Below are positions 15,857 through 23,409 of a stretch of DNA of 64,000 nt, one piece after another; positions within the stretch are counted from its first letter, which is position 1; each line of letters begins with the position of its first letter. Source of the stretch: a virus; IMG/VR virus record IMGVR_UViG_3300021197_001787, positions 62,001-126,000 of that record, one strand, 5' to 3'. The notes under the pieces are model-generated. The model was not told the origin of the DNA, ran no database searches, and saw only the letters and a program-made list of their open reading frames with translations. A program made the translations under genes and the position numbers.

Positions 15857-17865
15857 TGTGATATGCCTTTTCCTATAATTAGTTTCATAACTTCATCTAA
15901 CATACTTAAATCAACATTTTCTGTTTTATTTGTTTTAAGTCTGCTTTGTCTTTCTTGTTCAGCGTTTTCGTCTGGGACGTCAAGGCCCGGAAAGTTTGGT
16001 TTAACTGCTGCCGCGCCCTGTACTGCTGCACTCACAGTTGCTTCGTTAACTTCGCTCTGCCGCGGCCCTATTCCAAATATTGCTAACAACTCAAAAACGT
16101 TATCCTCTCCGACAAACTCTTCTAATTCTTCTATAGCATCAACGTCGGTCCTTGCTTTGGATATTAAAGATCTCATATCAGTCGCACGGAAAGCGCTGCC
16201 TCCTTGACGATTAATTGCCTTTACAGCGTTGGATTCTAGATCCATAACTTCGACACCTTCTTTTACATCTTTATCATTTACAAAAAGCCATCGATGCCAA
16301 TCGGGCACATCATTATCATCAGGCTTATCACTAGCGCCCAAGACAACTTTGTCTCCCGGTCTAATTTCACCCTCTTTACCAATATATTGAAGTGTAGCCC
16401 CAATCGGAGACGGCTCTTTAGATATTCTTAAGTCTACTTTTGGATTGTCAGCCAAGCCAGCAGATGCTAACAATAACTTCCAGACATCTTCAGCATGCGT
16501 AGCTTTGATAACAGTACCGTCATCTAACATACGGTTTTTCTTCTTGGGGCTTGAAATTAAAATAATTACGCGGTCGATATCACTTCTTCTAGCATACTGT
16601 TCAACCATTTTTAGGTGACCCATATGCGGGGGTTTGAATGCACCGGGCACAAAGGCGATTGTTTCTCCGGTGTAATCAGCATCAACTACAGGATCCTCAT
16701 CCTCGTCTTCCTTTACTGGTTTGTGTTCGTACCCTACAAAATCTTCTTCGTCTTCATTCAAAGAGGTATCATCTTGAAATGCGGAACCCATTCCACCAAG
16801 AATAAATTCTCCAGTAATTTTCACTGGGTTCATACCAAATAATTTGTCGTCACGTAAAACAACACCCTCGTGGTCCATAACGTTACCCATGGGGCTTGTT
16901 AGACCTCGTAACACATCATTACCAAGCATACGAGTTGCATGCATAAAAATAGCACCATATATAGCAGCTTCAGCATCAGCATCTTCAATAAGATCAACAA
17001 TAGCCGGAGAACCGCCTAGAATAGCTTTGTAAAGCTCTTTATGCAAAGGATGGGTCTTCTTACCATTCTTAAGCTTAACAGTCTTATAACGTGGGTTAGA
17101 AGCCTCAGAAAGCCAATCCTTAAGAGATTTGGTTATCTCCCTGTCATCTGATACCTGAATAGTAAAAGGTTGAGACAAAGTAGAAGAAAAATCAATATCT
17201 GTACCTTCTAATCTCTGTGTTGGTACCGAACCATAGACTTGAAATCCATATTCGTTAGCAACAACATTTAATTTTTTAATTAATTTAGCCATTACTTTTG
17301 GATCATAAAGAACTTCACTACTCGGTGCCTTTAATCCATCAGGGCGTTCTGCACCGGGTCTTACATTACCCTTGCTCGCCCCTGATTTAGCTGTTCTTTG
17401 ATAAAACTGATTCATACCATGTATGGCTAAGAAGTTTTCATCGTATTTTGTGACGTTTGTAGTTCCGGCAACATATTCTGTGTTAAGAAACAACGTCGCA
17501 TCGTCCCACATTCCTAATGTTTCTAACTCATCTTTGATATTTCTTAAAGATTTGTTTAAAATCATTAAGAGAGTTTTTATGGCCGGCCTCATACCGTGAC
17601 CTTCAGGAAATCTCTGGTCAACTCTGTCCATTGTGATTCCGCTGATATCTATTTCTTTCATTGAGCCACGGTCAACAGCAAATTGATGAACACCATTATG
17701 TTCAACAACCTTAAACGATACGTTTACACCGTCTATTTTTACTGCGCCGGCAGCTTCTTTCTCAACAAACTTTTTAGCTTTTTCGAAAAAGTCTAATAAA
17801 TCATTACCGGTATCAACCGAATTCAAATCAAATGGGTGGCTCATGTGGCCCGCTGCACCACCCAT
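15853..17865 (-). CDS. Ligase-like nucleotidyltransferase + NMNAT-like fusion (670 aa)
   Basis: From about residue 405, TIAFVPGAFKPPHMGHLKMVEQYAR and IILISSPKKKNRMLDDG form an HxGH adenylyltransferase domain like NadR/NMNAT. The N-terminal 380 residues begin HPFDLNSVDTG and have AVKIDGVNVSFKV (Lys43), which looks like motif I (KxDG) of the covalent nucleotidyltransferase fold of ligases, then VDRGSM and FLNTEYVAGTTNV. Similar two-part proteins occur in T4-like cyanophages. NAD or nucleotide metabolism and repair are possible roles. The C-terminus carries a helical tail. Confidence 0.72.
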   Translation of the reverse strand: MGGAAGHMSHPFDLNSVDTGNDLLDFFEKAKKFVEKEAAGAVKIDGVNVSFKVVEHNGVHQFAVDRGSMKEIDISGITMDRVDQRFPEGHGMRPAIKTLLMILNKSLRNIKDELETLGMWDDATLFLNTEYVAGTTNVTKYDENFLAIHGMNQFYQRTAKSGASKGNVRPGAERPDGLKAPSSEVLYDPKVMAKLIKKLNVVANEYGFQVYGSVPTQRLEGTDIDFSSTLSQPFTIQVSDDREITKSLKDWLSEASNPRYKTVKLKNGKKTHPLHKELYKAILGGSPAIVDLIEDADAEAAIYGAIFMHATRMLGNDVLRGLTSPMGNVMDHEGVVLRDDKLFGMNPVKITGEFILGGMGSAFQDDTSLNEDEEDFVGYEHKPVKEDEDEDPVVDADYTGETIAFVPGAFKPPHMGHLKMVEQYARRSDIDRVIILISSPKKKNRMLDDGTVIKATHAEDVWKLLLASAGLADNPKVDLRISKEPSPIGATLQYIGKEGEIRPGDKVVLGASDKPDDNDVPDWHRWLFVNDKDVKEGVEVMDLESNAVKAINRQGGSAFRATDMRSLISKARTDVDAIEELEEFVGEDNVFELLAIFGIGPRQSEVNEATVSAAVQGAAAVKPNFPGLDVPDENAEQERQSRLKTNKTENVDLSMLDEVMKLIIGKGISQ

Positions 17866-18116
17866 TATTCGTCACCCAGCGATTCTTCTAAGATACCCAC
17901 TTTTTCTTGAAGTACTTGCATTTCATTTTGCATTCTACGAGCGTATCGCTTGACTTCGCGAAGATGTTGTGAGGCAAGCGCAAAACGCCGCTGCTCCGTC
18001 ATGGTGCGCGGTTTAAACTTTGATATTATTTCTTGGAGACCTTGGATATAAGTAAAGATGTTTTTTTCACTAATATCTTCGTTTAAAAAATTTCTCCATT
18101 CTGAATCTAGCGACAT
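17865..18116 (-). CDS. Small protein with LxE-type leader (83 aa)
   Basis: The start is the ATG at 18116, 7 nt after AGGAG; the open frame beyond is not supported. MSLDSEWRNFLNED matches the shared leader of this region (W-R-x-L/F-L-N-E). The rest is helical and basic (RTMTEQRRFALASQHLREVKRYARRM) and ends in a coiled coil. It may be a packaged internal or scaffold protein. Confidence 0.7.
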   Translation of the reverse strand: MSLDSEWRNFLNEDISEKNIFTYIQGLQEIISKFKPRTMTEQRRFALASQHLREVKRYARRMQNEMQVLQEKVGILEESLGDE

Positions 18117-18223
18117 GTCTTGCTCCTGGTTTGTTTGTAATAACAAAAGTTTGTAAATAAACTTATTTTTTATTTTTTTAAGTTCAAGCTTACGTTTAAC
18201 TTTTGTATTTACCGTTCACGAAA

Positions 18224-19072
18224 TTAATCCTTTTTGGCTTTATTCTCATTTACAATCTGAATTGCTTTCTTTAGAACCTCGCGAACTTTTGCCTCGGGGA
18301 TTGCTCGTTTATAACGTGCTTTCCCACCACGACCAGCCTTGGCCTGTGGAGCATTCTCCGGACGATCAGCAAGACCTGTTTCTTCAAGCTCTTCAGCGTC
18401 TTCGCCCTCATCGAGCGTTTCATCGGCATCAGCAGCTTCAGTTACATCCTCCTCAACGGATTCCTCAACGGTTTCTTCAGCCGCTTCTTCGGTAACCGCT
18501 TCTTCAGTAACTTCTTCTTCGCTCTCTGCTTGTAACTCACCTTTTCCATTAAACTCATTAAACTCCTCAAGGGTGTTAAATTTAAATCCCCACGCTTCAG
18601 ATAAAAGCGTACCAATTTCTTTTTCTTTCCAATCATTGAATGACATCTTATAGTCTCCTTCTTGTAGATGTTCGTAATAAATAGTCTCGTTTTTCTCTTT
18701 AAGCATGTCTTCAAAGTCTCTCAAACACATGCTGCCGTCTTTATTAGCCAATTCTTCAGCCTTTCTCATCAACGGATCTTTTTGTGCATATCCAGGCCCA
18801 AGGTACTCAGAACCGTCAAACATACCATCACAATGTTGTTTGTGATGCACTAATTCATGTCCAAGTGAGCGTAAGATATCTTTTGGGTGTCGTCCTGAAA
18901 TATATAAAAACACTGATTTGTCTTCAGGGTCATAATATGCTGTTTTACCCAAAGGGTTTTTTGCGTTTGATTTATCTCTTTTCAAAAATAATCTTGGAGG
19001 ACTTGTAAAACCTATGTGTTTCTGCGCAAATGGCATGAATTTTTTAATTAAATCTTTTAGGACATCATCCAT
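18224..19072 (-). CDS. Zinc metallopeptidase-like protein with acidic tail (282 aa)
   Basis: SLGHELVHHKQHCDG (His72, Glu73, His76) is an HExxH zinc site in a compact N-terminal domain. Residues 140-155 (MSFNDWKEKEIGTLLSEAWG) echo the W-x-x-LxE leader used elsewhere. The region from 175 to 240 is almost pure Glu/Ala/Val repeats (VTEEAVTEEAAEETVEESVE), followed by a basic C-terminal helix. The domain order suggests a packaged or scaffold-linked protease. Confidence 0.68.
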   Translation of the reverse strand: MDDVLKDLIKKFMPFAQKHIGFTSPPRLFLKRDKSNAKNPLGKTAYYDPEDKSVFLYISGRHPKDILRSLGHELVHHKQHCDGMFDGSEYLGPGYAQKDPLMRKAEELANKDGSMCLRDFEDMLKEKNETIYYEHLQEGDYKMSFNDWKEKEIGTLLSEAWGFKFNTLEEFNEFNGKGELQAESEEEVTEEAVTEEAAEETVEESVEEDVTEAADADETLDEGEDAEELEETGLADRPENAPQAKAGRGGKARYKRAIPEAKVREVLKKAIQIVNENKAKKD

Positions 19073-19092
19073 TATAAATTACCTAGCTTAAA

Positions 19093-19100
19093 ATAAATAG
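19093..19100 (-). promoter_or_regulatory. CTATTTAT upstream motif
   Basis: CTATTTAT 20 nt upstream of the metallopeptidase start at 19072. Confidence 0.4.
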
Positions 19101-19112
19101 TTAGCTTATCAA

Positions 19113-19376
19113 TCATATATTATTTTCTTTATAAGTTTGTGATACCAATCTTAGTGTAAAGGTAAAAAATGAAAGTTCTATACTGTTATCATCCAGTGGG
19201 ACTACTCTAGAAATTGACACAAGACGATTTGAGCGTACTTCATTTTGTATATCAACTAGAATACCTAGGTATTCAACCCAGTCATTCGTTTCTTCTGAAA
19301 ACTTAGACCAAGCAACGATATCGCCTACCTGTAATTTCTCGGCGCTAGAGTATCCAAATTCTTTTTCTTGTTGCAT
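19113..19376 (-). CDS. KVGDLV-family small protein (87 aa)
   Basis: KLQVGDIVAWSKFSEETNDWVEYLGILVDIQNEVRSNRLVSI shows the opening V-G-D-I-V strand and the L-G-I-L-V strand. It ends FFTFTLRLVSQTYKE. ATATATTTATAAAC lies just upstream of the start. Confidence 0.66.
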   Translation of the reverse strand: MQQEKEFGYSSAEKLQVGDIVAWSKFSEETNDWVEYLGILVDIQNEVRSNRLVSISRVVPLDDNSIELSFFTFTLRLVSQTYKENNI

Positions 19377-19416
19377 TTTAACAGTTTATAAATATATTGC
19401 TACTACAAAAAATATT

Positions 19417-19569
19417 TTATATAACATGATTAGTAGATTTTAATTTAAAAGCTACCAACATAGATAACAACGTCACCATTGTTATCTCATATCCTAAGAA
19501 GCCATAGAAAATCCAAGTTCCTACAAGGCAAATTAAAAATTTCCAAAAATAATTAAACGTAAATAACAT
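19417..19569 (-). CDS. Two-span membrane microprotein (50 aa)
   Basis: ATG at 19569 overlaps the upstream stop by one base (TAATG). The 50 residues contain two hydrophobic helices (FWKFLICLVGTWIFYGFLG and EITMVTLLSMLVAFKL) separated by a glycine-rich turn. Known holins and small phage membrane proteins share this plan, but nothing more specific can be said. Confidence 0.55.
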   Translation of the reverse strand: MLFTFNYFWKFLICLVGTWIFYGFLGYEITMVTLLSMLVAFKLKSTNHVI

Positions 19570-19868
19570 TAATTAAATCCTACTTCTTCTAATTCTTCAA
19601 AAGGTACCGCAAACAAAAAATTTCCGTCATAGATTAAAACTCTTTCAAATTCATCAAATTCATAATCAACAACATAAACCTTAGCTCCACAAAATAATCT
19701 TTTATGGGCTCTTTGGGCCGGCACCCAGAACCATTTTTCTTCTTTATTTTTACCTTTACAATTAATGTAACAAGGATTTATCAATTTATCGTCTGGATTG
19801 GGTGTTTTACCAGATATCTGTCTTATAATTTGTCTCAATCTTTCCTCATCTAAATTTTTCCATGCCAT
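19569..19868 (-). CDS. Hypothetical protein (99 aa)
   Basis: ATG at 19868 (MAWKNLDEERLRQI) is preferred to the alternative start at 19880. The middle (INCKGKNKEEKWFWVPAQRAHKRLFCGAKVYVVDYEF) is beta-rich with aromatic residues and the end (RVLIYDGNFLFAVPFEELEEVG) is strand-like. It may be a fold relative of the small barrel proteins around it. No confident family. Confidence 0.58.
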   Translation of the reverse strand: MAWKNLDEERLRQIIRQISGKTPNPDDKLINPCYINCKGKNKEEKWFWVPAQRAHKRLFCGAKVYVVDYEFDEFERVLIYDGNFLFAVPFEELEEVGFN

Positions 19869-19869
19869 A

Positions 19870-20130
19870 TCAATAACCACAACTCACTAGTTTTAGACAA
19901 GTATTCAAATCATTCCTATCATACTGTGTCTCTGCTAGTAAGTATTGTTTGTTTAGATCATTAAACACTTCATGTTCATCGTCCATGAAAAATAATTTAT
20001 CATACCATATCCATTTTACAATAAAATTGTCTTTTTTTAAATCGGTTATGATACCTAATTTGATGTTTTGATAATTTTCAGAAAAATATAAGCTAACAAT
20101 ATCGCCTAGCTTAATCTTATTGCGTAACAT
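19870..20130 (-). CDS. KVGDLV-family small protein (86 aa)
   Basis: IKLGDIVSLYFSENYQNIKLGIITDLKKDNFIVKWIWYDK gives the opening strand, the L-G-I-I strand and a V-K-W strand. The tail (LLAETQYDRNDLNTCLKLVSC) is longer than usual. Confidence 0.68.
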   Translation of the reverse strand: MLRNKIKLGDIVSLYFSENYQNIKLGIITDLKKDNFIVKWIWYDKLFFMDDEHEVFNDLNKQYLLAETQYDRNDLNTCLKLVSCGY

Positions 20131-20167
20131 TATAATTTAACATAACACTAACAATTAAATTTAGCAA

Positions 20168-20491
20168 CTAAATTATATGATTGTATGCTAAAAGAAAACC
20201 AGTTATTGCTTGCACAATCATAAAAATTGTGACTGCTTTAGTTTTAAATTCTTTTAATTCTTCAACTTCGTCAAACTTCATTTGTAGCTGACTAGGGGAA
20301 GCAACATCATCCATCTTTTCTTTCCAAGTTTTCAAATCTTGAACTCGGTCTTCTTTTGCTTTTAATTCACTTAATTGTTCTTTAACAACTTGTAGTTCTG
20401 AACGTAGTCCTTCGATTCCGTTAGCCATAGTTTCTAGTTGTTGTAAAACTAGTTTTGAGTAGGTTTCCCACCCATTTCCATTATCAGACAT
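20168..20491 (-). CDS. Coiled-coil protein with C-terminal membrane anchor (107 aa)
   Basis: A long coiled coil (GIEGLRSELQVVKEQLSELKAKEDRV) is followed by one C-terminal transmembrane helix (VTIFMIVQAITGFLLAYN). The topology is that of tail-anchored haemolysin XhlA-type or spanin-like phage proteins, so a lysis role is possible. An alternative is a virion assembly factor at the membrane. Confidence 0.6.
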   Translation of the reverse strand: MSDNGNGWETYSKLVLQQLETMANGIEGLRSELQVVKEQLSELKAKEDRVQDLKTWKEKMDDVASPSQLQMKFDEVEELKEFKTKAVTIFMIVQAITGFLLAYNHII

Positions 20492-20524
20492 TGTGTACCC
20501 TCCACGTCTTTAAGTAGTTGTGAA

Positions 20525-21211
20525 TTAGCAAGTCCGCGTTTCTAATTTATAGCCATTCCTAATTTCAACTACTTTATAGATAACAAGTTTAAAATCTTCG
20601 GGTTTCACATCATTTATTTCAGGGTTATCGCATACTTTAGCCAACACATCATCAATATTCTTTTGAGAATCTTCGTAATATTCAATTCGATTTATATTAG
20701 ATTTACCGTTGGGCATTATTTTATTTTTCATCATTGCGACCATGACATCTCCCTTGGACTCACCTTGTGTTGCTATAGGCCGCACTTCAGAAGAGTCTAT
20801 CCCAATTTCATCTAAATAATCCATAATAGGCCCAAGAGAATTGCCTCGTCTCGCCGTCATGATATATGTTTTAGATTCCGTTGGTGTTTTTCTCATAATG
20901 TCAGTTACAATTTTTATTTCATCGGGATCTTTTACAATTGAAAAATCACTTAAATCAATTTGATAACCTAAGTCCATCAAAGCATCCACAGCATCAAAAG
21001 CTTCTACCCCTTCTTTCGCGGCAGCTGCGTTCATATACTCTTCAAACTCCTGCTGGTCACGTAGGGTCGCTTCTGAGCCATCGGGGGCCTTAACACGTGT
21101 TTCTGACCTCGTATGGGCTATTGTCTCATCGAAGTCAAATATACGAAGAGTTGTGATGGGTTCATAGTCTTCATTCAAATACTTCCGCCAATTTTCAAGT
21201 AGGAGTTTCAT
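20525..21211 (-). CDS. HAD-superfamily phosphatase with LxE leader (229 aa)
   Basis: The ATG at 21211 starts MKLLLENWRKYLNED, the shared leader; the longer frame to 21274 is not needed. RIFDFDETIAHT (Asp26, Asp28) is HAD motif I, YIMTARRG motif II, and YYEDSQKNIDDVL motif IV. The 26-bp segment encoding the leader is repeated at two sister genes. I infer a packaged phosphatase, possibly acting on a nucleotide or polynucleotide end. Confidence 0.8.
   Translation of the reverse strand: MKLLLENWRKYLNEDYEPITTLRIFDFDETIAHTRSETRVKAPDGSEATLRDQQEFEEYMNAAAAKEGVEAFDAVDALMDLGYQIDLSDFSIVKDPDEIKIVTDIMRKTPTESKTYIMTARRGNSLGPIMDYLDEIGIDSSEVRPIATQGESKGDVMVAMMKNKIMPNGKSNINRIEYYEDSQKNIDDVLAKVCDNPEINDVKPEDFKLVIYKVVEIRNGYKLETRTC
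21186..21211 (-). repeat. 26-bp repeat encoding the MKLLLENWR leader, copy 1
   Basis: Identical to the copies at 21574-21599 and 22437-22462. It encodes the start codon and the first eight residues of three different proteins. Confidence 0.8.
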
Positions 21212-21599
21212 CTTGAACTCCAAACAATTTATTATATTCTTCATTATATAACTCTTTAACCGATACGATTGCATCGTCTTCTAGTGCCAGTGCAAAGAAT
21301 GCTGCTGCAGCACGATGGTTTCCATCCATAATATACTGATATTCGCCATTTTTAACTACAACAATTAGCGGAAATTTATAATTGGCATTCTTAACTCTGT
21401 CTGGATCTAATTTGACACTTGGCTTGTTTTTTAAGTTATTCCTTAAAGTAGATGCCTTCATATGCTTGCATTTCCTTCCTTCCTCACAGCTTTTTCCTAT
21501 GATTTTAAAAACATCATTAATAGAGACACTATCCCAAGTTGTCTCTAAACCGTGGGCTTCATTTATATACTGGCGCCAATTTTCAAGTAGGAGTTTCAT
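21195..21599 (-). CDS. ParB/sulfiredoxin-like domain protein with LxE leader (134 aa)
   Basis: Starts MKLLLENWRQYINEA. The centre FPLIVVVKNGEYQYIMDGNHRAAAAF is the ParB/sulfiredoxin-type nuclease or nucleotidase core (DGNHR near the end of the motif, usually DGxHR). The overlap with the HAD gene is 17 nt. A DNA-associated role is suggested by the fold but is not proven. It is probably co-packaged with the HAD protein. Confidence 0.7.
   Translation of the reverse strand: MKLLLENWRQYINEAHGLETTWDSVSINDVFKIIGKSCEEGRKCKHMKASTLRNNLKNKPSVKLDPDRVKNANYKFPLIVVVKNGEYQYIMDGNHRAAAAFFALALEDDAIVSVKELYNEEYNKLFGVQDETPT
21574..21599 (-). repeat. 26-bp repeat encoding the leader, copy 2
   Basis: Second identical copy of the leader-coding repeat. 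It starts the ParB-like gene. Confidence 0.8.
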
Positions 21600-22462
21600 T
21601 ACAGTCCACTAACTTTTAAGGCATCAGCCATCTTTTTTTGTTGTGCTATCATTTCTGGATTGCTAAACGTAGTAGACGTTGCTTCGATTGAATTTTTAGC
21701 TGCTTTAGCCGCGGCATCTGCTAGCGCCTTAGCTTCCGTTTTTTCTAAGGCCGCAACACCGCTTTCAATTACTTTTAGTAATTTACCTCCAATGTCTTGG
21801 CCAATTCCTGCGGTGACATCCTCTGGCGCATTTGCGATCTGAAGTATTCCCCCACCAATATCCTGTAAACCCTCAACTTGTGATGCGGCCTCTCCAATTT
21901 TTAACAACTGTTGCTTGTTAGCTATTATTTCTTGGCTGATCTCTCCCGTACCCAAATCCATTGTTGGTCTAGACATAACATCTCCCGCCATGGCGTCACC
22001 ACCGCCGAAAATGTGGTTTATAACATAAAGAACCAACATTGCTATAATGATTTTAATAGCAAATGAGCCTATCTTGTAAAGTGTTGGATTTTTTTCTTCA
22101 AAGCGTTGCATAAAGCTTCGTATCTTGTCGACAACTCCAAGAATCTTGCCGGCATACTTGGCCGCCTTTTCTTTCATTCTGTCTATTAACATGAATGCTT
22201 GAGTCGAGAGATACAAAACAGGATTGCTGGCCATATCAGCCAGTGCGCCCTCATCTATTTGTTCGATATGATAGTCAACAGAGCGTTCCCAGTTCTCAAG
22301 GAATGTTTCTATGGCGGACTCACTCTCGTTCAAAAGACTGAGAGCATCATAAAAAGATGTTTTAGTAACTGTATCATTTTCAAACAAATACAAATCACCG
22401 TAGTGAGATGAGTTCTTGCTTTCGTTTAAATACTGTCGCCAATTTTCAAGTAGGAGTTTCAT
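21599..22462 (-). CDS. LxE-leader protein with transmembrane segment (287 aa)
   Basis: The ATG at 22462 starts MKLLLENWRQYLNES and overlaps the upstream Cys-rich gene as ATGA. The body is helical, with one hydrophobic span (IKIIIAMLVLYVINHIFGGG) at about 138-157, then Ala-rich helices. It overlaps the next gene as TAATG. A membrane-active internal protein, perhaps for genome delivery, is a possible reading, but no family is recognised. Confidence 0.7.
   Translation of the reverse strand: MKLLLENWRQYLNESKNSSHYGDLYLFENDTVTKTSFYDALSLLNESESAIETFLENWERSVDYHIEQIDEGALADMASNPVLYLSTQAFMLIDRMKEKAAKYAGKILGVVDKIRSFMQRFEEKNPTLYKIGSFAIKIIIAMLVLYVINHIFGGGDAMAGDVMSRPTMDLGTGEISQEIIANKQQLLKIGEAASQVEGLQDIGGGILQIANAPEDVTAGIGQDIGGKLLKVIESGVAALEKTEAKALADAAAKAAKNSIEATSTTFSNPEMIAQQKKMADALKVSGL
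22437..22462 (-). repeat. 26-bp repeat encoding the leader, copy 3
   Basis: Third identical copy of the leader-coding repeat. A diverged fourth copy starts the gene at 26348. Confidence 0.8.
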
Positions 22463-22581
22463 GCACAATTATCTCCACATTCTGCAGAATTCCAGCATCC
22501 ACAACAACAGCAACATCTGCCAATTGTAAGGTCTGCTAATTTTTTTAAGTATAAACTTAATTTTTGAAACAACATATTCAT
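22459..22581 (-). CDS. Cysteine-rich microprotein (40 aa)
   Basis: GGAGGAGAATAAAA precedes the ATG at 22581, a strong start. The basic helix KLSLYLKKLADLTIGR leads into a tail with eight cysteines in 17 residues (CCCCCGCW, then C and C). The stop overlaps the leader protein as ATGA. Such tails can bind metal or be S-acylated; neither can be shown here. Confidence 0.55.
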   Translation of the reverse strand: MNMLFQKLSLYLKKLADLTIGRCCCCCGCWNSAECGDNCA

Positions 22582-22583
22582 TT

Positions 22584-23177
22584 TTATTCTCCTCCGTAAA
22601 TTTCGTATAATTCTTCTTCTTTATTTTCATCTAAAATAGTAGCTACTAAATGCACTCTTGGTTTGTCGCCCCCATTTAAAGCTGTATGATAATCAGTAGT
22701 TTTCATGTAGTATACTGAACCATCTGCTAACATATGCTGTACTTCATTATTAACAATCATCAAAGACCCAGGATTTGTAATTATTGGTATATGAAGACGA
22801 TTCTCCGGATCCCTATGATAACTCAAACAAGCTCTGCTGTCTAGTTTTAAAACTCTGACCCGGCCTAATCTATAATGTTTAGAAAGTGTATCATATACGT
22901 TTTTAAAATAAGTATTCATCAGAATAGGTACGAAAATTTTATAGGCCTCTTCATTGACTTGTTTTTCAATTTGAATTTCCTCATAGTCATCATTTTTTGA
23001 CCAAAAAACCCCCCTCTGTTCAGCAGAACCAGCTTCAGTGCTTATAATACTAATACAATTTACTAGATCTCCACTAAATCCAATATTGGTGACAGCATAT
23101 TCATAAGCCCCTCTTAAGGCCGCGGCATCAAAATGGATATTTAATTTTCTAAAATTATCAATCATTTTAATTATCAT
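22584..23177 (-). CDS. Asp/Arg hydroxylase-like 2OG-Fe(II) dioxygenase (197 aa)
   Basis: SYHRDPENRLHIPIITNPGSLMIV and DYHTALNGGDKPRVHLVATI carry the HxD...H iron ligands and the downstream arginine of aspartyl/asparaginyl beta-hydroxylases (Asp_Arg_Hydrox). The start could be 23177 or 23165. Family members hydroxylate Asp or Asn in proteins, while phage homologues have unknown targets. It lies between the leader proteins and the large structural gene. Confidence 0.72.
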   Translation of the reverse strand: MIIKMIDNFRKLNIHFDAAALRGAYEYAVTNIGFSGDLVNCISIISTEAGSAEQRGVFWSKNDDYEEIQIEKQVNEEAYKIFVPILMNTYFKNVYDTLSKHYRLGRVRVLKLDSRACLSYHRDPENRLHIPIITNPGSLMIVNNEVQHMLADGSVYYMKTTDYHTALNGGDKPRVHLVATILDENKEEELYEIYGGE

Positions 23178-23409
23178 ACACCTTATCTGCTTTATCACTT
23201 GCGATAGTTGTTGCTTTTAACATATCTTCTGGATCAACTTCTTTAAGTATTAAATTTCCTGTTTTTGGTTCAAAATACATGCCAATTAGATCACCTTTGG
23301 AAACATTTTTCATCTCTTCTTCAGTGATTATTATTTGTCCACCATTCTTTTTTACCATCATAGTTAAAACGCTAAAAAGAAAATCTGGGTCTTGCATATA
23401 TTTGCTCAT
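23167..23409 (-). CDS. Hypothetical protein (80 aa)
   Basis: The ATG at 23409 overlaps the upstream stop as ATGA. A helical start (MQDPDFLFSVLTMMVKKNGGQIIITEEEMKNV) is followed by a small beta region (LIGMYFEPKTGNLILKEV). It is reminiscent of short T4-like head- or baseplate-associated proteins, but no family is certain. Confidence 0.6.
   Translation of the reverse strand: MSKYMQDPDFLFSVLTMMVKKNGGQIIITEEEMKNVSKGDLIGMYFEPKTGNLILKEVDPEDMLKATTIASDKADKVYDN

Noticed and set aside
18262-18653. Plus-strand frames opposite the Glu-rich tail of the metallopeptidase
   Set aside because: They arise from the GAA/GAG repeat read backwards and encode Ser/Pro/Leu runs without start signals.
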